From Paeniroseomonas aquatica (GTDB taxonomy: Bacteria > Pseudomonadota > Alphaproteobacteria > Acetobacterales > Acetobacteraceae): 64,000 bases of DNA. The stretch lies in contig NZ_JAUFPN010000184.1 in assembly GCF_030409335.1 (NCBI RefSeq), positions 124,001 through 188,000 of the forward strand, in the 5' to 3' direction. The notes below the pieces were generated by a model. That model was not told the origin of the DNA. It ran no database searches and saw only the letters and a list, made by a program, of their open reading frames with translations. The translations under genes and the position numbers were made by a program. Of the stretch, positions 44,257 through 52,452 are shown one piece after another (the stretch's first letter is position 1; every line of letters begins with the position of its first letter).

Positions 44257-44701
44257 GCGCCGAGAGGACGAAGCTGCTGCGGGTCTCCTTCACCCCGGGC
44301 ATGCGCAGCAGGGCTTTCAGGGCGAAATCCGCATAGGCCTCGAAATCAGCGGCCAGGACGTGCAGCAGGTAGTCCATCTCGCCGCTCATCGTATAGGCGG
44401 CCAGCACCTCGGGCCGTTCGGCGAGCGCCTTGTGGAAGCGCTCCACCACCTCCTCCGCATGGCTGTCGAGCGCCACCATGACGAAGGCCTGCAGGGGCAG
44501 GCCGAGCCGGGCCGGGTCCAGCACCGCGCCGTAGCGGGTGATGACGCCGGCTTCCTCCAGCCGCTTCACCCGGCGCTGGCAGGGCGTGGCCGACAGCCCG
44601 ACCTGCTCGGCCAGCGCCACCACCGGCAGGCGGCCGTCGCGCTGCAGGGCGCGCAGGATACGGCGGTCGATGGCATCGAGGCTTATGGTGGATTTCGCCA
44701 T
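44228..44701 (-). CDS. Lrp/AsnC family transcriptional regulator
   Basis: A 157-residue regulator: an N-terminal helix-turn-helix (LAEQVGLSATPCQRRVKRL) and a C-terminal RAM-type effector-binding domain (EVLAAYTMSGEMDYLLHVLA). It is divergent from phhA-hpd with a 112-nt gap, so it probably regulates the phenylalanine/tyrosine catabolic genes in response to an aromatic amino acid. Such a link is common for Lrp-type regulators. Confidence 0.94.
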   Translation of the reverse strand: MAKSTISLDAIDRRILRALQRDGRLPVVALAEQVGLSATPCQRRVKRLEEAGVITRYGAVLDPARLGLPLQAFVMVALDSHAEEVVERFHKALAERPEVLAAYTMSGEMDYLLHVLAADFEAYADFALKALLRMPGVKETRSSFVLSALKPPGEVPV

Positions 44702-44813
44702 GGAAAACGCCTTCCAGTAGCCGATTCAGCTCTATCCTAGCCGATCCGCCGGGAGATTCGCCGGAAACCCCTCGCCGCCCGGCGCTATGCTGGGGGCAAC
44801 CGGGGAGGCTCGC

Positions 44814-45647
44814 ATGGCGGGGCTGATCGAAGGGTTGCCGTCGGGCCTGCGTGGCGACTATGCCGGATTGGGTGCCGACCTCACCCTGGCGCAGGATATG
44901 GCGGGCTACGCCCCGGCCGACCACGCGACCTGGCGCAGCCTCTATGCCCGGCAGGCGGCGCTGCTGCCCTGCCACGCCGCCGCCGCCTTCCGCGAGGGCC
45001 TGGACCGCCTCCCCTTCGCCGCCGGCATCCCGGACTTCGCCCGCTGTTCCGCCCTGCTGCGGGCCGCCACCGGCTGGGTGCTGGTCGCAGTTCCAGGGCT
45101 GATCCCCGATGCCGCCTTCTTCGGCCACCTCGCCGCCCGGCGCTTTCCCGTCACCCGCTGGATCCGCCGGCGGGAGGAACTCGACTACATCGTCGAGCCC
45201 GATGTCTTCCACGACGCCTTCGGCCACGTGCCGCTGCTGACGCAGCCGGATTTCGCCGATTTCCTGCAGGCCTATGGCGCCATGGGCGAGACCGCGGCGC
45301 GGATCGGGGCCCTGAAGCCCCTCGCCCGGCTTTATTGGCACATGGTCGAGTTCGGCCTGATCCGGGAGGGGGGCGCGATCCGCGCCTATGGCGCCGGCAT
45401 CCTCTCCTCCGTCGCCGAGACGCGGCATGCGACCGAGGGCGATGCGCCGCGCCGGCTGCGCTTCGACCCGCGGCGGGTGCTGCGCAGCGACTACCGCATC
45501 GATTCGGTGCAGCCGACCTACTTCGGCATCGGCGGCTATGCCGAGCTCTTTGCCACCATGCCGGCGCTGCCCGCGCTCCTGGCCGAGGCGCGCGACGCCG
45601 CGCCCATTCCGCCCGGCGCCGCGGCGCCGGGCGACCAACCGCTCTGA
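44814..45647 (+). CDS. phhA: phenylalanine 4-monooxygenase
   Basis: A 277-residue monomeric bacterial phenylalanine hydroxylase that turns phenylalanine into tyrosine using tetrahydropterin and O2. The non-heme iron ligands are His133 and His138 (DVFHDAFGHVP) and Glu179 (WHMVEFGLI). No regulatory ACT domain, as in bacterial forms. Start at 44814 behind GGGGAGG. hpd starts 11 nt after the stop. Confidence 0.95.
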   Translation: MAGLIEGLPSGLRGDYAGLGADLTLAQDMAGYAPADHATWRSLYARQAALLPCHAAAAFREGLDRLPFAAGIPDFARCSALLRAATGWVLVAVPGLIPDAAFFGHLAARRFPVTRWIRRREELDYIVEPDVFHDAFGHVPLLTQPDFADFLQAYGAMGETAARIGALKPLARLYWHMVEFGLIREGGAIRAYGAGILSSVAETRHATEGDAPRRLRFDPRRVLRSDYRIDSVQPTYFGIGGYAELFATMPALPALLAEARDAAPIPPGAAAPGDQPL

Positions 45648-45658
45648 GGAGACATCGC

Positions 45659-46762
45659 ATGGACATCCCTCCCGACCGCACCCCGCTCGCCGGCGTCATC
45701 TCGGAGGCCAATCCGATGGGAACCGACGGCTTCGAGTTCGTCGAATTCACCGGGCCCGACCTGCCGGGGCTGGAGGATCTCTTCACCCGCCTCGGCTTCC
45801 GCGCCGTGGCGCGGCACCGCAGCAAGCAGGTGGCGCTGTGGCGCCAGGGCGACGTGAATTTCATCCTGAACGCGGAGCCCGAGAGCTTCGCCCAGGCCTT
45901 CCAGAAAGTGCACGGGCCTTCCGCCTGCGCCATGGCCTTCCGCGTCGCCGACGCCGCCAAGGCCTATGAGCGCGCCATCGCGCTGGGCGCCAGGCCGGTC
46001 ACCGGCAAGGTCGGGCCGATGGAGCTGAACATCCCGGCAATCGAGGGAATCGGCGGCTCGCTGCTGTATTTCGTCGACCGCTACGGGGCGCGCGGCAGCA
46101 TCTACGACGTCGACTTCCGCTGGCTGGAGGGGGCTGACCCGCATCCGGCCGGGAATGGCCTGACGGTCATCGATCACCTCACGCACAACGTCCTGCGCGG
46201 CCGGATGGACGTGTGGTGGGCCTTCTACGAGAAGCTCTTCAATTTCCGCGAGATCCGCTACTTCGACATCGAAGGCAAGCTGACCGGGCTGAAGTCCCGG
46301 GCGCTGACCTCGCCCTGCGGCCAGATCCGCATCCCGATCAACGAGAGCAGCGACGACCGCTCGCAGATCGAGGAATACCTGCGGGCCTACAACGGCGAGG
46401 GCATCCAGCACATCGCCCTCGGCACCACCGACATCTTCGCCAGCGTCGAGGGCATGCGGGGGGCCGGCGTCGCCTTCATGGATACGCCGGAGACCTACTA
46501 CGAGCTGCTGCCGACGCGGATGCCCGACCTCGACGCCGCGGAGATCGACCGGCTGCGGCGCAACCGCATCCTGACCGATGGCGCGCCGACGCCCGAGGGC
46601 GGCCGTCTGCTGCAGATCTTCACCGGCACGGTCATCGGCCCGATCTTCTTCGAGCTGATCCAGCGCAAGGGCGACCAGGGCTTCGGCGAGGGCAATTTCC
46701 GCGCCCTGTTCGAGAGCATCGAGCTCGATCAGATCAGGCGCGGGGTCCTCGCCGCCGGGTAG
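45659..46762 (+). CDS. hpd: 4-hydroxyphenylpyruvate dioxygenase
   Basis: A 367-residue two-domain VOC-type dioxygenase converting 4-hydroxyphenylpyruvate to homogentisate. The metal ligands are His in VIDHLTHNV, His in GIQHIALGT and Glu in FFELIQRKG. GFGEGNFRALFESIE is the conserved C-terminal helix. GAGGAGA precedes the ATG at 45659. Together with phhA it gives Phe-Tyr-homogentisate catabolism; the transaminase and homogentisate dioxygenase are not in the window. The 3' end overlaps fliJ by 29 nt. Confidence 0.96.
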   Translation: MDIPPDRTPLAGVISEANPMGTDGFEFVEFTGPDLPGLEDLFTRLGFRAVARHRSKQVALWRQGDVNFILNAEPESFAQAFQKVHGPSACAMAFRVADAAKAYERAIALGARPVTGKVGPMELNIPAIEGIGGSLLYFVDRYGARGSIYDVDFRWLEGADPHPAGNGLTVIDHLTHNVLRGRMDVWWAFYEKLFNFREIRYFDIEGKLTGLKSRALTSPCGQIRIPINESSDDRSQIEEYLRAYNGEGIQHIALGTTDIFASVEGMRGAGVAFMDTPETYYELLPTRMPDLDAAEIDRLRRNRILTDGAPTPEGGRLLQIFTGTVIGPIFFELIQRKGDQGFGEGNFRALFESIELDQIRRGVLAAG

Positions 46763-47138
46763 CGGCTTCGTCCAGCAGTGCCTGGGCCCGCCGCTCCGCC
46801 CCTTGCGCGGCGGCGGCCTGGCGCGCCTCACGCAGGGCGTCCAGCCCGCGCTCGGCCGCCCGTGCCTCCGCCAGCACGGCCTGGGCGGTGGCGGCCCCGG
46901 CGCGGGCCAGGCCATGGGCGATGCCGGCCCGGTCGCGCTCGGCCAGGCCGCGGCGCAGCCAGGCGGCGTAATCCGCCGGCGCGGCCGCGACTGTCTCGGC
47001 CTGCAGCCGGGCGCTGGCCTCCGCCACCCGCGCCTCGGCCGCGCCAAGCCGGTGGAAGGCCTCGCCGAGCCGCCGCTTGGCCTCGGTGGTCTCGAGCCGG
47101 CGCAGCCGCGCCAGGGCCCCGAGCGGATCACGCGCCAC
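46734..47138 (-). CDS. fliJ: FliJ-like flagellar export chaperone/stalk protein
   Basis: A 134-residue, almost entirely helical protein, rich in Ala, Arg and Glu with heptad-like spacing (LGALARLRRLETTEAKRRL...). Size, charge pattern and position right after fliI (11-nt overlap) identify it as FliJ, the coiled-coil stalk of the flagellar ATPase; the sequence alone would not be decisive. Confidence 0.75.
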   Translation of the reverse strand: MARDPLGALARLRRLETTEAKRRLGEAFHRLGAAEARVAEASARLQAETVAAAPADYAAWLRRGLAERDRAGIAHGLARAGAATAQAVLAEARAAERGLDALREARQAAAAQGAERRAQALLDEAATRRRGPRA

Positions 47139-48474
47139 CGGGGTCCTCCATGGCGTCGGCCAGGGCGGCGAAGGCGCCGGCCACGGTGTCCCGTTCGCCC
47201 TTGGCCTGGGTCAGCATGGCCTCGATCCGCGGTGCGAGGCGGATCGCCTCATCCACCGCCGGATCGGCGCCGGCGCGGTAGGCGCCGAGCCGGACCAAAT
47301 CCGCCATGTCGGCATGCAGCGCAAGGATGGCGCGGGCGCGGCGCATCAGCCCGGCCTCGGCCGGCGCCAGGCAGCCCGGCACGGTGCGGGAGAGGCTGCG
47401 CAGCACGTCCATCGCGGGGTAGCGGCCACGCTCGCCGATGGCGCGGTCCAGCACCACATGCCCATCGAGGATGCCGCGCACCGCATCCGCGACCGGCTCG
47501 TCATGGTCGTCGCCCTCGACCAGCACGGTGAAGAGGCCGGTGATGGCCCCCGCGCATCCCTCGGTCCGGGGGCCGGCCCGTTCCAGCAGCCGCGGCAGCT
47601 CGGCGAAGACGCCGGGGGTATAGCCACGCGTGGTCGGCGGCTCGCCGGCCGCCAGACCGATCTCCCGCAGCGCCATGGCATAGCGGGTGACGCTGTCCAT
47701 CAGCAGCAGCACCTGCTTGCCAGCATCCGCGAAGTGCTCGGCGATGGCCATGGCGGCATGGGCCGCCTCCCGCCGCAGCAGGGGAGGGCTGTCGGAGGTG
47801 GCGCAGACCACCACGCTGCGGGCGAGGCCGTCCGGGCCCAGGTCGTCCTCGATGAATTCCCGCAGCTCCCGCCCCCTTTCGCCGACCAGGGCGAGCACCA
47901 CCACGTCGCAGTCGGCCCCGGCCGCCAGCATGGCCAGAAGGGTCGACTTGCCGATGCCGGAGGCGGCGAAGAGCCCGAGGCGCTGGCCGCGGCGGCAGGT
48001 GGCGAAGGCATCCAGCGCCCTGACGCCGAGGTCGAGCCGCGGCCCCAGCCGGGCGCGCCGCCCGGCATCCGGCGGCGGCGCCCGGAGCGCCCGGGGCCTC
48101 GGCCCGGGGCGCAGGGGCCCCTGCCCGTCCATCGGCTGCCCCATCGGGTCCACCACCCGGCCCAGCCAGCTGTCGTCCACCGCAAGACAGGGCGGCGGGG
48201 CGAGGACCGCGGGCATGCCGGGGGCGATGCCGTCCAGCGGGCCGAAGGCCAGCGCCGTGGCTTGGCCGGCCTGGAAGCCGACCACTTCGACCGGCAAGGA
48301 CGGCCGGCCCGATGCCTCCAGCCGCAGCCTGGCACCGACCTGCAACCATGGCGCGAGCGCCTCCAGCGACAGCCCCAGTCCCGTGGCGGCAGCCACCCGC
48401 CCCTGGAGACTGATGGCGGGCAGGCGGCGGAGGGCGGCCGTTGCCGTCACAAGTGTGCTAAGCGCATGATTCAT
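47128..48474 (-). CDS. fliI: flagellum-specific ATP synthase FliI
   Basis: A 448-residue FliI/YscN-type ATPase that energises flagellar protein export. The Walker A is FAASGIGKST, the catalytic ALVGERGRELREFIEDD region follows, and Walker B is QVLLLMDSVTRYAMA. The FliI-specific TTRGYTPGVFAELPRLLERAG is intact, which separates it from F1-ATPase beta. Divergent from ctrA. The N-terminus is the usual FliI beta domain. Confidence 0.95.
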   Translation of the reverse strand: MNHALSTLVTATAALRRLPAISLQGRVAAATGLGLSLEALAPWLQVGARLRLEASGRPSLPVEVVGFQAGQATALAFGPLDGIAPGMPAVLAPPPCLAVDDSWLGRVVDPMGQPMDGQGPLRPGPRPRALRAPPPDAGRRARLGPRLDLGVRALDAFATCRRGQRLGLFAASGIGKSTLLAMLAAGADCDVVVLALVGERGRELREFIEDDLGPDGLARSVVVCATSDSPPLLRREAAHAAMAIAEHFADAGKQVLLLMDSVTRYAMALREIGLAAGEPPTTRGYTPGVFAELPRLLERAGPRTEGCAGAITGLFTVLVEGDDHDEPVADAVRGILDGHVVLDRAIGERGRYPAMDVLRSLSRTVPGCLAPAEAGLMRRARAILALHADMADLVRLGAYRAGADPAVDEAIRLAPRIEAMLTQAKGERDTVAGAFAALADAMEDPGGA

Positions 48475-48511
48475 CGGGTTTATTGGTCCTGCCCTGCTCC
48501 GGTTAGCCTCG

Positions 48512-48535
48512 AATTTACGGATTGTCTCGTAAATT
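48512..48535. promoter_or_regulatory. 8+8 bp palindrome in the fliI/ctrA promoter gap
   Basis: AATTTACG-N8-CGTAAATT, a perfect dyad in a distinctly AT-rich patch, 38 nt upstream of fliI and 86 nt upstream of ctrA. Overlapping its left arm is TTAG-N7-TTTA (48503-48517), which is two mismatches from the CtrA box TTAA-N7-TTAA. It probably binds a dimeric regulator of one or both genes; CtrA autoregulation is a possibility, not shown. Confidence 0.55.
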
Positions 48536-48620
48536 GATACGTCTCAATGGTGAATATGCTCTTCACTGTGCGCGCAGAAGTGGTATCTCTATACACGTTA
48601 AAGGTGTAGGAGACCGCAAC

Positions 48621-49376
48621 ATGCGCGTTCTGCTGGTTGAAGATGACCTGACCGCCGCCCGTGGCATCGTTGCCATGCTGAAGGCCTCCGCCATGGTGGT
48701 GGATGCCGTCGACACCGGGGAGGAGGCGCTGGAGATGGTCCGCCTCTACGACTACGACATCGTCGTTCTCGACCTCGTCCTGCCGGACATGGAGGGCTAC
48801 GAAGTCGTGCGCCGGCTGCGCGCCGGCCGGGTCGAGACGCCGGTGCTGATCCTCTCGGGGCTGGTCCGGCCGCAGGCCAAGGTGAAGGGCTTCGGCGTCG
48901 GCGCCGATGACTTCCTCACCAAGCCCTTCGACAGCCAGGAACTGCTGGCCCGCATCCATGCCGTGGTCCGCCGCGCCAAGGGCTTCTCCCAGCCCAGCCT
49001 CTCGGTCGGCCCGCTGACCCTGAACCTCGGCTCCCGCGAGGTGACGGTGGATGGCCATCCGATCCATCTGACCGGCAAGGAGTATGCGATCCTCGAGCTG
49101 CTCACCCTCCGCAAGGGCATGGTCCTCACCAAGGAGGCCTTCCTCAACCACCTCTACGGCGGGATGGATGAGCCTGAGGTGAAGATCATCGACGTCTTCA
49201 TCTGCAAGCTGCGCAAGAAGCTGGCCCAGGCCGGCGCGGACAGCCTGATCGGCACCGTCTGGGGCCGCGGCTATGTCCTGCGCGACCCAGATACCCGGCT
49301 GACCGCCGGCTTCGCCCCGCCCCGCCCCGTGGCGGCGCCGGCCCCCGCCCTGCCGCTGGCCCGCGAGGTCGCCTGA
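48621..49376 (+). CDS. ctrA: CtrA-type response regulator transcription factor
   Basis: A 251-residue OmpR-type regulator with the hallmarks of Ctr[10 protein letters not shown] at the start, acceptor Asp51 in [20 protein letters not shown], Lys101 in FLTKPF, and a C-terminal winged helix ([25 protein letters not shown]-like helix, GYVLRDP). CtrA is the master cell-cycle and motility regulator in alphaproteobacteria, phosphorylated through CckA-ChpT; chpT is 6 kb away in this window. It has an extra Ala/Pro tail. The ATG at 48621 follows GGAG (48609-48612, spacing 8). Confidence 0.95.
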   Translation: MRVLLVEDDLTAARGIVAMLKASAMVVDAVDTGEEALEMVRLYDYDIVVLDLVLPDMEGYEVVRRLRAGRVETPVLILSGLVRPQAKVKGFGVGADDFLTKPFDSQELLARIHAVVRRAKGFSQPSLSVGPLTLNLGSREVTVDGHPIHLTGKEYAILELLTLRKGMVLTKEAFLNHLYGGMDEPEVKIIDVFICKLRKKLAQAGADSLIGTVWGRGYVLRDPDTRLTAGFAPPRPVAAPAPALPLAREVA

Positions 49377-49438
49377 CCGCAGGTGCCGCCGGGGCCCGGC
49401 CGGGCCCCGGTTGCCTGGCCGCGTCACCCTTCGGACTC

Positions 49439-49477
49439 AACGGAGGCCCGGCGGAGCTGCTCCGCCGGGCCTCCGTT
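49439..49477. terminator. 18-bp perfect hairpin between convergent ctrA and cheR
   Basis: AACGGAGGCCCGGCGGAG, loop CTG, then its exact complement: a 39-nt structure with a very stable stem, placed between two converging 3' ends. The flanks are not T-rich, so it would stop transcription by stem strength or factor-assisted pausing. Very likely a bidirectional terminator. Confidence 0.75.
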
Positions 49478-49502
49478 GCTTCCGGCGCCCCGCCGGTGCC
49501 GC

Positions 49503-50324
49503 CTAGCCCGCCAGGGCCGCCTCGCGCGGCCGGCCATAGGCGCCGCGTTCGCCGGCGAGCGGCGCCAGCCGGTCGGTCAGGCCCAATACCGTCTCCGCCC
49601 CACCGAGGTAGAGCACCCCATCCGGCAGCAGCTGCGCCGCCAGCGCGTTGAGCACCCGCGTCTTGGTCGGGGCATCGAAGTAGATCAGCACGTTGCGGCA
49701 GAAGATCACGTCGAAGCGGCCGAAGCCCCGCAGGTCGCCCAGCAGGGTGCCCCGCTCGAAACGGGCCATCGCCCGCAGCTCGGGCGAGACCCGCCAGCGC
49801 CCGCTCTCCTGCCGGAAATGCTTGACCAGGAGCCGCGCCGGCATCCCCCGCTGGACCTCGAACTGGGTGAAATACCCCTCGCGCGCCCGGGCGACGACGC
49901 TGTCGGCGATATCCGTGCCGATGATCTCGACCCGCCTGCCCTCCAGGTTCAGCTCCTGCACGAGCATGGCGATCGAATAGGCCTCCTGCCCGGTCGAGCA
50001 GGCCGCCGACCAGATCCGCAGCAGCGATCCGGGCGCCCGGGCCCGCGCCAGCACGGGCAGCGCCTGGCGCAGGTGGTCGAACGGCTTGCCGTCGCGGAAG
50101 AAGCTGCTTTCGTTGGTGGTCAGCGCCTCGGTCACCGCATCCGCCAGGGCGCTGGAGCGCGGGTCGCGCAGCTTCAGCGCCAGCGCATCCAGGCTTGCCA
50201 GGCCATCCCGCTTCAGCAGCGGTCCGAGCCGGGTCTCCAGCATGTAGCCCTTGTCGGAGGTCAGTACCAAGCCGGATCGGGATTTCACCACACCGGCGAT
50301 GAAGGCGAAGCTTTCCGGCGTCAT
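49503..50324 (-). CDS. cheR: chemotaxis protein methyltransferase CheR
   Basis: A 273-residue SAM-dependent glutamate methyltransferase for chemoreceptors. The all-helical N-terminal domain is followed by the SAM site IWSAACSTGQEAYSIAML, FDVIFCRNVLIYFD and GVLYLGGAETVLGL. No TPR extension. Last gene of chpT-cheA-cheW-cheY-cheB-cheR; overlaps the cheB stop by 4 nt. Confidence 0.96.
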   Translation of the reverse strand: MTPESFAFIAGVVKSRSGLVLTSDKGYMLETRLGPLLKRDGLASLDALALKLRDPRSSALADAVTEALTTNESSFFRDGKPFDHLRQALPVLARARAPGSLLRIWSAACSTGQEAYSIAMLVQELNLEGRRVEIIGTDIADSVVARAREGYFTQFEVQRGMPARLLVKHFRQESGRWRVSPELRAMARFERGTLLGDLRGFGRFDVIFCRNVLIYFDAPTKTRVLNALAAQLLPDGVLYLGGAETVLGLTDRLAPLAGERGAYGRPREAALAG

Positions 50325-51508
50325 GCCATCACTCCCTGGCTCGTCATGTAAGGGCCGGCGGCGCCGGGGCGGGCACCGGCGGCTGTCAGCAACTGCTCGG
50401 CCAGGCCTTCCGGCGGCAGCAGCGCCCTGGCCAGGCCCGCCCGGGCCACTGCGCCGGGCATGCCCCAGACGACGGAGCTCGCCTCATCCTGCGCGAGCAC
50501 GGTGCCACCCGCTGCGGCGACCGCCTGGCAGCCGAGCAGCCCGTCCTGGCCCATGCCGGTCATGATCACCGCCAGCAGCGCCCCGCCGCAGGCCGCCGAG
50601 AGGCTGCGCAGCATGGGGTCTACGGCCGGGCGGCAGAAATTCTCGGGCGGCCCCCCGTTCAGGCGTGCCGTCAGGGCACCGCCCGGGCCGGTATCCACCA
50701 GCAGGTGCCGGTCACCCGGGGCGAGGTAGAGCGCGCCGGGCCGCAGCGTCTCGCCGTCCTGCGCCTCGGCGCAGCCTGGCCCGCCGAGGCGGTTGAGGTG
50801 GTCCGCCAGCATGGCGGTGAAGCCGGCCGGCATGTGCTGCACCACCACCAGCGGCACCTGCAGCGGCCGGGTCAGCCCCCGCAGCAGGGTGGTCAGAGCC
50901 TGCGGCCCGCCGGTCGAACAGCCGATGCCGATGGCGCGGAGGCCGCGGAGCGGCGCGCCGGCAGCGGACCGCGGCGCCGCCCGGGCCACGCCCAGGGCCG
51001 CCGCCGGCACCGCCGTGACGCCGGCCTGACCCAAAGCCGCCTTGCGGCCGACCCGGGCCCAGCCCTTCACCTTGGCCAGCAGCTCGGCCCGGAAGGCCGG
51101 ATCCGCCAGGCCGCCGCCGGCCGCGCCGGGCTTCGGCAGGTAATCCGCCGCCCCCGCGCGCAAGGCCGCCATGGTGGCGCTGGCGCCCTTCTGGGTCAGG
51201 GCGCTGGCGACGATGACCGCGGGCCGCGGCTCTTGCCTGAGCAGGAGCGGCAGCGCGGTCATGCCATCCATCACCGGCATCTCCAGGTCCAGCAGCACCA
51301 CCTGCGGCCGACCGGCCATGGGCATCGAGGCGAAGGCGGCCACCGCCTGCTGCCCATCCCCGACGCGGGAGACCACCCTGATGCCGGGGTCCGCCTCCAG
51401 CGCCCGGGCCAGGGCGGACCGCACCGTCGGGCTGTCGTCGCAGAGCATCACCCGCACCGGCTCCGGCACGGGGGCCGGTGGCGGATGCGCCGGTCGCGTG
51501 GAGCTCAC
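50321..51508 (-). CDS. cheB: chemotaxis protein-glutamate methylesterase CheB
   Basis: A 395-residue protein: N-terminal receiver with Asp in VVLLDLEMPVMDG, and a C-terminal methylesterase with GIGCSTGGPQAL (Ser), VQHMPAGFT (His) and TGMGQDG (Asp). It removes methyl groups from receptors in opposition to CheR. Overlaps both cheR and cheY by 4 nt. Confidence 0.96.
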   Translation of the reverse strand: MSSTRPAHPPPAPVPEPVRVMLCDDSPTVRSALARALEADPGIRVVSRVGDGQQAVAAFASMPMAGRPQVVLLDLEMPVMDGMTALPLLLRQEPRPAVIVASALTQKGASATMAALRAGAADYLPKPGAAGGGLADPAFRAELLAKVKGWARVGRKAALGQAGVTAVPAAALGVARAAPRSAAGAPLRGLRAIGIGCSTGGPQALTTLLRGLTRPLQVPLVVVQHMPAGFTAMLADHLNRLGGPGCAEAQDGETLRPGALYLAPGDRHLLVDTGPGGALTARLNGGPPENFCRPAVDPMLRSLSAACGGALLAVIMTGMGQDGLLGCQAVAAAGGTVLAQDEASSVVWGMPGAVARAGLARALLPPEGLAEQLLTAAGARPGAAGPYMTSQGVMA

Positions 51509-51900
51509 GCGGCCTCGTCCCGCAGCAGCCCGACCTGGACGAATTTGTCCCGCAGGATGCCCTCGTCGAAGGGCTTCATGACGTATTCCTGAGCACCGGC
51601 ACCCAGCGCCTCGACGATCTTCTCCATCGCGGCCTCGGTGGTGCAGAGCACCACGATGGGATGGTCCGGGCCGAATTCCGCACGCGCCGCGCGCAGGAAT
51701 TCCAGCCCGTCCATGACCGGCATGTTCCAGTCCAGCAGCACGACCTGCGGCATGCTGGACCGGCAGGCGGTCAGGGCTTCCGCGCCGTCGCCCGCCTCGG
51801 CGACCGTGAAGCCCAGCTTCTCCAGGATCCGCCGTGCCGCCTTGCGGACGGTACGGCTGTCGTCCACCACCAGGCAGGTTGCAGGGCTTTCGCCGGTCAT
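51505..51900 (-). CDS. cheY: single-domain response regulator CheY
   Basis: A 131-residue receiver with no output domain. The acidic pocket is VVDDSRT, the phosphorylated Asp lies in VVLLDWNMPVMDG, Thr in LCTTEAA and Lys in VMKPFDEG. Placed between cheB and cheW, it is the diffusible signal to the flagellar motor. Confidence 0.93.
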   Translation of the reverse strand: MTGESPATCLVVDDSRTVRKAARRILEKLGFTVAEAGDGAEALTACRSSMPQVVLLDWNMPVMDGLEFLRAARAEFGPDHPIVVLCTTEAAMEKIVEALGAGAQEYVMKPFDEGILRDKFVQVGLLRDEAA

Positions 51901-51936
51901 TCCACGCTCTCCCTCTCAGCTTGGGTCCGGCACCGG

Positions 51937-52440
51937 TCAGCCAATGGCCAGGATCCGTTCGACATCGATGACGATCAGCAGCCGCTCACCGACGCGATGG
52001 ACGCCGCGCGAGACCTCCCGCCACATGGCGTCGAGCGTGACCGGATTGGCCGCGCGATCCGCCAGCGGCAGCGGCAGCACCTCGCCGACCTGGTCGGCCA
52101 GCAGGCTGTAGAGCTCGCCCTCCCGCTCGACGACGATGCTCATGGCGCCGCGCTGGCCCTCGGCGCGCGGCGGCAGGCCGAGCCGGCACCGCAGGTCGAT
52201 GGCGGTGACGATGCGGCCGCGCAGGTTCAGGCTGCCGGCCACCTCCGCCGGCGCCAGCGGAATGCGGGTGATGGCCTGCACGCCCAGCACGTCGCGGATC
52301 GCCAGCACCGGCACGCCGCAAAGCTGGTCGGCGACCGTCAGGGTCAGGTAGATCTCCTCGGCCGCATCGGCGGGCGCCGCGTTGCCCCGGGCCAGGTGGC
52401 CAGCAGGCGAGCCGTCGCTCAGGGTGCTCTGGGTCTGCAT
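51937..52440 (-). CDS. cheW: chemotaxis adaptor protein CheW
   Basis: A 167-residue CheW-domain protein linking CheA to receptors: LTVADQLCGVPVLAIRDVLG, RIPLAPAEVAGSLNLRGRIV (conserved beta-barrel core) and VIDVERILAIG at the end. It lies 12 nt after the cheA stop. The N-terminal ~25 residues are a variable tail. Confidence 0.94.
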   Translation of the reverse strand: MQTQSTLSDGSPAGHLARGNAAPADAAEEIYLTLTVADQLCGVPVLAIRDVLGVQAITRIPLAPAEVAGSLNLRGRIVTAIDLRCRLGLPPRAEGQRGAMSIVVEREGELYSLLADQVGEVLPLPLADRAANPVTLDAMWREVSRGVHRVGERLLIVIDVERILAIG

Positions 52441-52452
52441 GTCTGGCGCTCC

